From NCBI GenBank assembly GCA_946404295.1, contig CAMJDE010000087.1, positions 1-7,431 on the forward strand: a stretch of DNA of 7,431 bases, given 5' to 3'. The notes under the pieces are model-generated. The model had not been told where the DNA came from. It ran no database searches and saw nothing but the letters and a program-made list of their open reading frames with translations. Positions 1 to 6,062 of the stretch are shown here, piece by piece. This DNA is from an uncultured Clostridia bacterium (GTDB lineage: Bacteria; Bacillota; Clostridia; Oscillospirales; CAG-272). The position numbers were made by a program, and so were the translations under genes. How positions within the stretch are numbered: the stretch's first letter is position 1; each line of letters starts with the position of its first letter.

Positions 1-792
1 AAATTGATCGCTTGTCTGTTGTCGATCCTGATCCCTTTGTCGACGCCCGTCGCCGCGCCCCCTGCGACGCAACCTGCCGTCACTCAGAGCACGGCTCTTC
101 GGTGGTACGTGAAGCGAAACGCGGAGCACCGTGTCCCCGAACTACCCTCGGAGTTTTCGTCTCTTGCCGATTACGACGGCTACTACGCCGACCTGAACCA
201 TCCGGGGGAAAAGGTGCTTTACCTGACCTTTGACGCCGGGTACGAGAACGGGAACGTCGAAAAGATCCTCGACACGTTAAAAGAGAAGAACGTCCCCGGG
301 GCGTTCTTTATCCTCTCGCATTTTCTGACGGCAAACCAACCGCTCGTCGAACGGATGCTCGCGGAGGGGCACGCCGTCTGCAATCATACGGCGCGGCATC
401 ACGATATGGCGCGCGCCACCGACGGGGAAATGCGGCGGGAATTATGCGATCTTGAAACATTGTTCCGGGAAAAGACGGGCAGAGAGATCGCGAAATACTA
501 CCGACCGCCCGAAGGATCGTTCAAATGGGAGAACCTCGCCGTCGCGAAGGAACTCGGTTACGCAACCGTTTTCTGGAGTTTCGCCTACGCCGACTGGGCA
601 AACGACAGGCAGCCGTCGCCCGACGCCGCCGTCAAAAAGATCCGCGACAATATCCACCCCGGCGCGGTGCTGCTTCTGCACCCGACGTCCGAAACCAACG
701 CGAAGATCCTGCCGTATCTGATCGATCTGCTTCAAAACGAGGGCTATCGGTTCGGCACGCTCGACGATCTGACAGGGAGACGGGAGAAATGA
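1..792 (+). CDS. PdaA-like polysaccharide deacetylase (5' partial)
   Basis: This is a secreted NodB-fold (carbohydrate esterase 4) deacetylase. It most resembles PdaA, which removes the acetyl group from N-acetylmuramic acid in peptidoglycan so that muramic delta-lactam of the spore cortex can form. Numbering from the TTG at 4: a hydrophobic leader at 2-18 ending near VAA, a PdaA-style lead-in WYVKRN...EH at 34-42, TFDAGYENGN at 75-84 with catalytic-base Asp77, metal-ligand histidines H128 and H132 in NHTARHHD, RPPEGSF at 167-173, FWSFAYADW at 190-198, and the C-terminal LLHPTSETNA at 224-233 with H226. The frame is open to base 1 (Lys codon) and the leader lacks a basic N-region, so the true start probably lies just upstream of the window. 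The usual second Asp of TFDDG is Ala; Bacillus PdaA has Asn there. The stop overlaps the next start (ATGA). Family assignment is firm; the exact substrate is inferred. Confidence 0.9.
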   Translation, partial: KLIACLLSILIPLSTPVAAPPATQPAVTQSTALRWYVKRNAEHRVPELPSEFSSLADYDGYYADLNHPGEKVLYLTFDAGYENGNVEKILDTLKEKNVPGAFFILSHFLTANQPLVERMLAEGHAVCNHTARHHDMARATDGEMRRELCDLETLFREKTGREIAKYYRPPEGSFKWENLAVAKELGYATVFWSFAYADWANDRQPSPDAAVKKIRDNIHPGAVLLLHPTSETNAKILPYLIDLLQNEGYRFGTLDDLTGRREK

Positions 793-1469
793 AAGCGTCG
801 GTCGCACGGTTTTTCGCTTTGTTCCTTTGCGTTTCGCTTCTGTTTCCCGGGGTGATCGTCCGCGCCGCGAGAGCAGGCGAACCCGCGCGGGCGCCGCGGG
901 TCGCGCTGACCTTTGACGACGGGCCGCATCCGGGACGGACGAAGCGGATCCTTGCGCTGCTCGACCGCTATGCGGTCAAGGCGACCTTTTTCATCCTCGG
1001 ATGCAACGCGGAATACTATCCCGAGCCCCTGCAAATGGCGGTCGAGGGGGGGCACGAGATCGAGGATCACTCGTTTGACCACAAGACGAAGGGGAAGAGC
1101 GTCGAAGAACTGGAAAACAGCATTGCCAAAACGGCTGCCATCATCGAGCGCGCGTCGGGAAGATCGCCCCGGTATTTCCGCCCGCCCGAGGGAAAAAGCA
1201 CGCTCGAACTTGACCGGGCGCTCGAAGCACTCGGTTACGACGCGGTCTTTTGGACGGTCGATTCGCGCGATTGGACGGGGAAGCCCGCCGACGCGATCGC
1301 GCGCGACGTCCTGAAAACCGTCCGAGACGGGGATATCCTTCTCTTCCACGACTATACCTGTCCCGGCGAGAACACGCTGCACGCGCTTGAGAAGATCATT
1401 CCGGAGCTGCTCTCGCGCGGCTATCGTTTCGTCACGGTCGAGGAGATGTTCTCAGTTTCCAAAAACTGA
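789..1469 (+). CDS. Polysaccharide deacetylase, NodB domain, secreted
   Basis: This 226-residue enzyme is a second carbohydrate esterase 4 deacetylase, expected to remove N-acetyl groups from peptidoglycan or another exported glycan. A signal sequence or membrane anchor spans about residues 6-26 and is followed directly by the NodB domain. All catalytic motifs are present: TFDDGPHP at 41-48 with D43 and D44, HSFDH at 94-98 giving two metal-binding histidines, RPPEGKS at 131-137, FWTVDSRDW at 154-162 and LLFHDY at 184-189 with H187. The ATG at 789 is chosen because an AGGGAGA site lies 8 bases upstream and because earlier in-frame starts would lose the signal sequence and overlap the previous gene. 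The overlap with the upstream gene implies translational coupling in one operon. It differs from its neighbour in keeping the full Asp-Asp pair and lacking the long N-terminal lead-in. Candidates include PdaB-, PgdA- or chitooligosaccharide-type roles, which the sequence alone cannot separate. Confidence 0.93.
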   Translation: MKASVARFFALFLCVSLLFPGVIVRAARAGEPARAPRVALTFDDGPHPGRTKRILALLDRYAVKATFFILGCNAEYYPEPLQMAVEGGHEIEDHSFDHKTKGKSVEELENSIAKTAAIIERASGRSPRYFRPPEGKSTLELDRALEALGYDAVFWTVDSRDWTGKPADAIARDVLKTVRDGDILLFHDYTCPGENTLHALEKIIPELLSRGYRFVTVEEMFSVSKN

Positions 1470-1470
1470 T

Positions 1471-1496
1471 CGGAGGGCGCCGTTCGGCGCCCTCCG
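1471..1496. terminator. Bidirectional intrinsic terminator between convergent genes
   Basis: A perfect 11-bp inverted repeat (CGGAGGGCGCC / GGCGCCCTCCG) with a GTTC tetraloop starts one base after the stop of the second deacetylase and lies 7 bases beyond the stop of the minus-strand gene. Read on the minus strand it is followed by ATCAGTTTTT, a usable U-tract. On the plus strand only broken T clusters follow. It very probably ends transcription from both sides, more efficiently for the minus-strand gene. Confidence 0.85.
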
Positions 1497-1503
1497 GCGA
1501 GTT

Positions 1504-2532
1504 TCAGGTTTCGGTTTCAGCGGTCTTTGGCGCGTCGTCCTCGGGTTCTCCGTCGCTTTGCTCCGCTTGCAGCGGGTCAATCATGATCTCCTTGATCTTG
1601 TAGTAGGCGGCGTAGGTCCCCATAAACCGCACGTTCGAGAAAAGGATCATCAGGGGCATCGCGATCCCGAGGAAAATGAAGAATCCGCCCAGACCGAAGA
1701 GGAACATAATATTGAGGAATACGTAAACGAGCGTTCCGAGGAGCGCGAGGATATTCCGTTTCAGTCCGAGGATCGAGAAGATCAGAGAGTTCTTCAACAG
1801 TTTGCGGATCGAGAGATCGAAGGTCACGATCTGCAGATACAGGTAGTAGCGCATAAAGATATAGAGCATGGTGATCCCGACGGTCGTCCAGAGCAGGAAG
1901 TAGTCGAAGACCCGCGACGCGCCGGTGAACAGGTAGTAGAGATCGAAGCCGAGCAGCGCGAGGATCAGGAAATCGAACACGCCGACGATCATCCCCTGTT
2001 TCCAGTTGCGCTTGATCGCGTAGAGAAAATCAGAGTAGGGAAAGACCGGGTCGCCCATCACGATCCCGCGCGTGACGTAAGCGGCGCCGACGTTGACGAA
2101 CCCGAAAGTAAAGATCGTCAGCCCGGAAAGACCGAGGAAGAAATAGGTCCAGAAGGTCGGCGCGCGTTCCGCCGTCTGGAGTCCGTCGACGGCGAAGATC
2201 ACGAGTTCGGCGGGGGTCGACGCCGCCTGTCCCGCGGTCTCGGCGCGCAGGAGGGGGAAGAGATCGGACGCCGGCGCGGAGTAAGCGGTCGAGACCGTCC
2301 CCGAGAGCGCGAGGATCGCGAAGATCAGCGGGAGGCACCCGAGGACCATCATAATATTGACCGAGAAAAGTTTTCCGAAGTTGTCGCGATAGAGACGGAA
2401 GAACCGTTTCAGTCCGGTTCCTTCGTTTGCCGCCTGCTCCTTTGAGACGCCCTTGCCTTCGCGTTGGCTGTCGAAGAGGCGAAACTTCTTTTTCTTTTTC
2501 GGTTCGTTTTGATCGTCGTTATAACCGTTCAA
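1504..2532 (-). CDS. DUF624/YesL-like six-helix membrane protein
   Basis: This 342-residue protein is an integral membrane protein that I match only loosely to the DUF624 (YesL) family, whose function is poorly defined. A charged cytoplasmic N-terminus with a PKKKKK stretch (11-16) leads to about six hydrophobic segments near 57-77, 127-151, 181-203, 209-233, 259-281 and 282-300, then an acidic tail rich in Glu, Asp and Thr. An unusual loop of about 50 residues between the first two helices is probably extracellular. The TTG start at 2532 is chosen because AAAGGAGA lies 6 bases before it and a strong promoter lies upstream. In-frame ATGs at 2649 and 2640 lie upstream of that promoter. It is a lone minus-strand gene, divergent from the acetyltransferase and convergent with the deacetylases. 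YesL relatives often sit near sugar transport genes; no such context is seen here. Confidence 0.85.
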   Translation of the reverse strand: MNGYNDDQNEPKKKKKFRLFDSQREGKGVSKEQAANEGTGLKRFFRLYRDNFGKLFSVNIMMVLGCLPLIFAILALSGTVSTAYSAPASDLFPLLRAETAGQAASTPAELVIFAVDGLQTAERAPTFWTYFFLGLSGLTIFTFGFVNVGAAYVTRGIVMGDPVFPYSDFLYAIKRNWKQGMIVGVFDFLILALLGFDLYYLFTGASRVFDYFLLWTTVGITMLYIFMRYYLYLQIVTFDLSIRKLLKNSLIFSILGLKRNILALLGTLVYVFLNIMFLFGLGGFFIFLGIAMPLMILFSNVRFMGTYAAYYKIKEIMIDPLQAEQSDGEPEDDAPKTAETET

Positions 2533-2538
2533 GACAAA

Positions 2539-2546
2539 TCTCCTTT
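2539..2546 (-). promoter_or_regulatory. Ribosome binding site fixing a TTG start
   Basis: On the minus strand AAAGGAGA sits 6 bases before TTG at 2532, the only start codon in the membrane-protein frame at a correct distance and downstream of the promoter. A 7-codon ATG reading frame (MGKGDLS) overlaps this site in another frame and ends at the TTG start. It is probably incidental. Confidence 0.8.
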
Positions 2547-2565
2547 GCCCATCGTTTTCTATCCT

Positions 2566-2594
2566 ATTATACAGCAAGACGCGGGAAAGTGCAA
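2566..2594 (-). promoter_or_regulatory. Sigma-A-type promoter for the membrane-protein gene
   Basis: On the minus strand, TTGCAC (2589-2594) and a perfect TATAAT (2566-2571) are separated by exactly 17 bp. Transcription would start near 2560, giving a leader of roughly 28 bases before the TTG start. A 9-bp direct repeat, GCGTCTTGC, occurs once over the -35 and once just upstream of the -10. Confidence 0.85.
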
Positions 2595-2633
2595 GACGCT
2601 TGCCGCAATTCAAGAATATTTTACAAAACGCGC

Positions 2634-2662
2634 TTGCCATTCGGACCAAACTATGATAGAAT
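2634..2662 (+). promoter_or_regulatory. Extended -10 promoter for the acetyltransferase gene
   Basis: TTGCCA (2634-2639) and TAGAAT (2657-2662) are spaced by 17 bp, and a TGn extension (2654-2656) precedes the -10. The start point would be near 2669, leaving a leader of about 22 bases that contains only the ribosome binding site. It diverges from the minus-strand promoter with 39 bp between the two -35 boxes. Confidence 0.75.
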
Positions 2663-2690
2663 AAAGAAAAAACCGAAGGAGGGGCGGACT

Positions 2691-3281
2691 ATGTTCCGGG
2701 CGGGATGGCTCTCCAACCTATTCAAACGGATCCCGGATCTTTCGACCGAGCGTCTGCTCCTTCGGAAGATACGGCTGAACGACGCGCCCGATATGTTCGA
2801 GTACTCGAAGGATCCCGAGGTCACCAAATACCTGCTCTGGGATCCGCATCCGAACGTCGAGCATACGCGCAACTACATTGATTATCTCCAGGATCGCTAC
2901 CGCGACGGCAAATACTACGATTGGGCTGTGATCTTAAAGAGCAGCGGCAAAATGATCGGCACCTGCGGCTTCTCCTCGATCTTGCCCGAGCATCGCTCCG
3001 CCGAGGTCGGCTACGTTCTGAACCCCGCCTTTCGCGGGCAGGGCATCGCGGGAGAGGCACTCTCCGCGGTGCTCGATTTCGCCTTCCGCAAGATGGCGCT
3101 CAACCGCGTCGAGGCAAAATGCGTTGCGGAAAACGCCTCGAGCGAACGCGTGATGCAGAAGGTCGGTATGACCTTCGAGGGAGTCGCGCGATCGGCGCTT
3201 CTCGTCAAGGGCGAGTTCAGAAACATCAAGATCTATTCGATGCTCCGTTCCGAGTACGTTCGGTTCAAGCAAAAGAGTTGA
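2691..3281 (+). CDS. GNAT-family N-acetyltransferase (RimJ/RimL type)
   Basis: This 196-residue cytoplasmic protein should transfer an acetyl group from acetyl-CoA to an amine on a protein terminus, small molecule or antibiotic; the acceptor cannot be told from sequence. The RimJ/RimL (Acetyltransf_3) layout is clear: LSTERLLLRKI at 17-27, a motif with DPEVTKYLLWDPH at 41-53, the acetyl-CoA-binding motif A EVGYVLNPAFRGQGIAGEAL at 105-124 with the pyrophosphate loop R115-GQGIA, and the family's NASSERVMQKVGM at 148-160 followed by FEG. The ATG at 2691 is preceded by AAGGAGG with 8 bases between. Longer in-frame starts would begin upstream of the promoter, so they are rejected. The carboxypeptidase gene follows 62 bases downstream with no clear terminator between, so the two may be co-transcribed. 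Confidence 0.92.
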   Translation: MFRAGWLSNLFKRIPDLSTERLLLRKIRLNDAPDMFEYSKDPEVTKYLLWDPHPNVEHTRNYIDYLQDRYRDGKYYDWAVILKSSGKMIGTCGFSSILPEHRSAEVGYVLNPAFRGQGIAGEALSAVLDFAFRKMALNRVEAKCVAENASSERVMQKVGMTFEGVARSALLVKGEFRNIKIYSMLRSEYVRFKQKS

Positions 3282-3343
3282 CCGTTCTATCCCGTTTTTC
3301 CCACGCATACGTTTGAGTAAACGAACGCTTCGGAGGTGCGGGT

Positions 3344-4519
3344 GTGAAACGGTTTCTCTTTTTTCTTTTGGCTCTTTTTACGGTATTCTCCTGCGTGACG
3401 GTCTTTTCGTTCGCCTCGGACGACGAGAGTGAAGGCGACGTCGCGCAACCGACTTCGGCGGCGTTGGAGATCGACGCGCGCGGCGCGATCCTGATGGAGG
3501 CGACGACCGGGACCGTCCTCTTCGAGCAGAACGCCGACGAGGCGTTTCCACCGGCGTCTGTCACCAAGATTATGACGCTCCTTCTGGTTATGGAGGCGCT
3601 CGACGCGGGGCGCTTCACCCTCTCTGACCGCGTACCGGTCAGCGAACACGCCGCGTCGATGGGCGGCTCGCAGGTCTTTCTGTCGCCGGGCGAGACGCTC
3701 TCGGTCGAGGATATGATCAAATGCACCGTCATCAGTTCTGCAAACGACGCGGCGGTCGCGCTCGCCGAGTTCGTTTCGGGCAGCGAGGACGCCTTCGTTT
3801 CGGAAATGAACCGACGCGCCGGGGAACTCGGGATGCAAAACGCGCACTTCGAGAACGTGACGGGGCTGGACGACACGACGACCGATCACCGCTGCAGCGC
3901 GCGGGATATCGCCCTGATGTCGCGGGCACTGATCTCGCACAAGGATATCCTGAAATACAGTTCGACCTGGATGGACAGCATCCGGGACGGCGGTTTCACG
4001 CTCTCGAACACCAACCGTTTGATCCGATTCTATCCCGGCGCGACCGGATTGAAAACCGGATCGACCGCAAAGGCGAAGTTCTGCCTTTCCGCCACGGCGG
4101 AGCGGAACGGGATGACCCTGATCGCGGTCGTGATGGGGAGTCCGAGCCGCGATATCCGCAACGAGGAGACCAAGCGGATGCTCGACTACGGTTTCGCAAA
4201 CTACGGTTTGTTTACGCGGTCGAAAACCGAGCTGCCGCCCGTCGGGACGCTCGGCGGCGACGCCGACGTCTGCCGCGTCGGGTACGAGGGGTTCTCGTCG
4301 GTCGTATCGCGCGGCGAAGAGAATAAAATCGAGACCGAGATCGAATTGCCCGAATCGCTGACCGCCCCGATCTCGGAGGGGGACGTCGTCGGGCGCGCGG
4401 TCTTTCGTTCGGGCGATCGCGCGGTCGGGGAAGTCCCGATCAAGGCGCTCGAGAGCGTCCCGAGGATCACGTTCCCCGCCCTGTTCAAAAAAATGCTCCG
4501 CGCGCTCGTCCTCGGTTGA
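3344..4519 (+). CDS. Serine D-Ala-D-Ala carboxypeptidase (PBP5/DacF-like)
   Basis: This 391-residue secreted penicillin-binding protein trims the terminal D-alanine from peptidoglycan stem peptides and so limits cross-linking. A signal peptide covers residues 1-24 (cleavage likely after FSFA). The peptidase S11 domain follows with all three active-site motifs: S72-VTK75, S132-AN134 and K237-TG239. From about 290 to 375 there is a PBP5-type C-terminal beta domain, and the chain ends with a short amphipathic stretch, ITFPALFKKMLRALVLG, suited to membrane association as in this family. Translation starts at GTG 3344, 7 bases after GGAGG; this puts the basic-hydrophobic signal sequence exactly at the N-terminus. 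Length is normal for the family. DacF in Bacillus acts in spore cortex formation and DacA in vegetative walls. Similarity to DacF is my reading, and no sporulation promoter is evident, so no gene symbol is given. Confidence 0.93.
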   Translation: MKRFLFFLLALFTVFSCVTVFSFASDDESEGDVAQPTSAALEIDARGAILMEATTGTVLFEQNADEAFPPASVTKIMTLLLVMEALDAGRFTLSDRVPVSEHAASMGGSQVFLSPGETLSVEDMIKCTVISSANDAAVALAEFVSGSEDAFVSEMNRRAGELGMQNAHFENVTGLDDTTTDHRCSARDIALMSRALISHKDILKYSSTWMDSIRDGGFTLSNTNRLIRFYPGATGLKTGSTAKAKFCLSATAERNGMTLIAVVMGSPSRDIRNEETKRMLDYGFANYGLFTRSKTELPPVGTLGGDADVCRVGYEGFSSVVSRGEENKIETEIELPESLTAPISEGDVVGRAVFRSGDRAVGEVPIKALESVPRITFPALFKKMLRALVLG

Positions 4520-4526
4520 TCCGAGA

Positions 4527-4583
4527 GGCAAAATAAGCGCGAAAAATCAGGACGAAACCCGCCCTGATCTATTGCATTTTGCC
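4527..4583 (+). terminator. Nested inverted repeats after the carboxypeptidase gene
   Basis: An inner hairpin at 4546-4568 pairs ATCAGG with CCTGAT, extended by one A-C mismatch and two further C-G pairs around an AAACC loop. An outer 8-bp repeat, GGCAAAAT (4527-4534) with ATTTTGCC (4576-4583), encloses it. Only short T clusters follow, so termination may be weak. The right outer arm overlaps the -35 box of the next promoter. Confidence 0.5.
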
Positions 4584-4600
4584 GTCGGGTGATGTATAAT
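4572..4600 (+). promoter_or_regulatory. Sigma-A-type promoter for pgi
   Basis: TTGCAT (4572-4577) and a perfect TATAAT (4595-4600) are separated by 17 bp. Initiation near 4607 leaves a leader of about 24 bases. The in-frame ATG codons at 4589 and 4592 lie on the promoter itself and cannot serve as the start for this transcript, which fixes the pgi start at 4631. Confidence 0.85.
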
Positions 4601-4630
4601 GAAGACGTAAAAAAAGATTTGGAGGAAAAA

Positions 4631-5965
4631 ATGTCTGTCAGAGTCAATACCGAATATCTTTCCGACTTTATCCGTGACGACGAGATCACCGCGCTGAAGC
4701 CCTATCTGCGCGCGGCGCAGAAGGAATTGCTCGAGGGCAAGGGCGCCGGCAACGACTATCTCGGGTGGGTCACGCTGCCCGAGGATTTCGACCGCGAGGA
4801 GTTTTCACGGATCAAGGCGGCTGCAAAACGGATCCAGAAGAGCTGCGATATCTTTCTCGTGCTCGGGATCGGCGGTTCCTATCTCGGCGCGCGCGCCGCG
4901 ATCGAGTTCGTCAAATCCCCGCTCTACAACGCGCTCGATAAGGACACCCCGGATATCTACTTCGCGGGCAATAACCTGAGCCCGACGGCGCTTGTCGAAT
5001 TGCTCTCGATCTGCCGGGGCAAGGATCTCTGCGTCAACGTCATCAGCAAATCGGGAACGACGACCGAAACCGCCGTCGCGTTCCGTATCTTCAAGGATCT
5101 GCTCGTCGAAAAATACGGCGAGGAGGGCGCGAAGAGCCGCATTTTCGCCACCACCGATAAGAAGCGCGGAACGCTGAAAGCGTTTGCCGACAAATCGGGC
5201 TACGAGACCTTCGTCGTTCCGGACAACGTCGGAGGGCGTTTCTCGGTTCTGACCGCCGTCGGGCTTCTCCCGATCGCGGTTGCCGGGATCGATATCGACG
5301 AACTGATGCAGGGCGCCCACGACGCCAAAGCGGCGCTCGTTTCCCCCTCTCTTAAAAAGAACGACGCGCTGAAATACGCCGCGATCCGCAATATCCTCTA
5401 CCGCCGCGGAAAAACCGTCGAGGTGCTCGTCGGCTACGAACCCTATATGCTGATGCTGAACGAGTGGTGGAAGCAACTCTTCGGCGAAAGCGAGGGCAAG
5501 GACGGGAAGGGGATCCTGCCCGATTCGGTCATCTTTTCGACCGACCTTCATTCGCTCGGTCAGTATATCCAGGACGGACAACGGATGCTGTTCGAGACGG
5601 TCGTCTCGGTCAAGGATCCCGGCGCCTCCTACGAGATCCCCTATGATCCCGAAAACATCGATGGACTGAACTTCCTTGCGGGAAAGCAGTTTGACGAGGT
5701 GAACAAGACCGCGATGGTCGCCACGCTCCTCGCCCACACCGACGGCGGCGTGCCGAATACCGTGATCGAGGTCGCCGACCGCTCGCCGCGTTCGCTCGGT
5801 TATCTCTTCTATTTCTTCGAGTTTGCCTGCGCGATCTCGGGGTATCTGCTGGGGGTCAACCCCTTCAATCAGCCCGGCGTCGAGAGTTACAAAAAGAATA
5901 TGTTCCGCCTGCTCGGCAAGCCCGGATACGAGAAACTTGAGATCAAACCGAAAAAGAGATCGTGA
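4631..5965 (+). CDS. pgi: Glucose-6-phosphate isomerase
   Basis: Pgi interconverts glucose 6-phosphate and fructose 6-phosphate in the cytoplasm, linking glycolysis, gluconeogenesis and sugar-precursor supply for the wall. The 444-residue length fits the short Firmicute form rather than the roughly 550-residue proteobacterial form. Visible motifs: GIGGSYLGARAA at 79-90, ISKSGTTTET at 138-147 for phosphate binding, signature 1 DNVGGRFSVLTAVGLLP at 198-214, GESEGK at 285-290 with likely catalytic E286, DLHSLGQ at 305-311 with H307, and signature 2 GYLLGVNPFNQPGVESYK at 404-421 ending in catalytic K421. GGAGG lies 5 bases before the ATG, and the upstream promoter excludes an earlier start. The gene appears to be transcribed alone from its own promoter. 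Nothing in it looks damaged or truncated. Confidence 0.98.
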   Translation: MSVRVNTEYLSDFIRDDEITALKPYLRAAQKELLEGKGAGNDYLGWVTLPEDFDREEFSRIKAAAKRIQKSCDIFLVLGIGGSYLGARAAIEFVKSPLYNALDKDTPDIYFAGNNLSPTALVELLSICRGKDLCVNVISKSGTTTETAVAFRIFKDLLVEKYGEEGAKSRIFATTDKKRGTLKAFADKSGYETFVVPDNVGGRFSVLTAVGLLPIAVAGIDIDELMQGAHDAKAALVSPSLKKNDALKYAAIRNILYRRGKTVEVLVGYEPYMLMLNEWWKQLFGESEGKDGKGILPDSVIFSTDLHSLGQYIQDGQRMLFETVVSVKDPGASYEIPYDPENIDGLNFLAGKQFDEVNKTAMVATLLAHTDGGVPNTVIEVADRSPRSLGYLFYFFEFACAISGYLLGVNPFNQPGVESYKKNMFRLLGKPGYEKLEIKPKKRS

Positions 5966-6002
5966 AGGAACTGTGAATAATTCGGTTTGCCCTTGTTTTT
6001 TT
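5944..6002 (+). terminator. Possible long-loop terminator at the pgi 3' end
   Basis: A perfect 9-bp inverted repeat, CAAACCGAA (5944-5952) and TTCGGTTTG (5981-5989), is followed after CCCTTG by a run of seven T (5996-6002). The left arm lies within the last pgi codons. The 28-base loop and the six bases between stem and T-run are atypical, so this is a tentative call. The T-run is shared with the -35 region of the next promoter. Confidence 0.4.
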
Positions 6003-6021
6003 CCGAGAGATCGTGTATAAT
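5993..6021 (+). promoter_or_regulatory. Sigma-A-type promoter for the P-loop gene
   Basis: TTGTTT (5993-5998) and a perfect TATAAT (6016-6021) are spaced by 17 bp, with transcription expected from about 6028 and a leader of roughly 35 bases. The same geometry recurs in the other promoters of this window. A 10-bp sequence, AGAGATCGTG, abuts the -10 and is a direct repeat of the pgi stop region. Confidence 0.8.
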
Positions 6022-6062
6022 GGTATCGGAGAACAAAAAACGTTTTCAGGAGGTAACACAAA

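Noticed and set aside
1387..2445. A 352-codon plus-strand frame opposite the membrane-protein gene
   Set aside because: It has extremely high Glu, Asp and Arg content, no start signal, crosses the bidirectional terminator and overlaps the end of the second deacetylase. It is the mirror of hydrophobic codons on the other strand.
2532..2555. Seven-codon upstream peptide MGKGDLS ending at the TTG start on the minus strand
   Set aside because: It contains the ribosome binding site of the main gene and has no initiation signal of its own, so overlap by chance is the simplest view.
3310..3323. Small hairpin CGTTT-GAGT-AAACG before the carboxypeptidase start
   Set aside because: A 5-bp AT-rich stem with no T-run is too weak to call a terminator or a regulatory element.
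3282..3343. A sporulation sigma-F or sigma-G promoter before the carboxypeptidase gene
   Set aside because: A GCATA at 3305-3309 resembles the -35 element, but no acceptable -10 lies 15-16 bases downstream. A TTGACC at 3278 also lacks a -10 at a usable distance.
3287..4531. A 414-codon open frame on the minus strand opposite the carboxypeptidase gene
   Set aside because: The plus-strand protein has a signal peptide and all three active-site motifs. The antisense frame is rich in Arg, Asp, Gly and His with no domain, as expected when GC-rich codon use avoids antisense stops.
4805..6061. A 418-codon open frame on the minus strand opposite pgi
   Set aside because: Pgi is unmistakable on the plus strand. 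The antisense product shows no recognisable motif and would run through the promoter of the P-loop gene.
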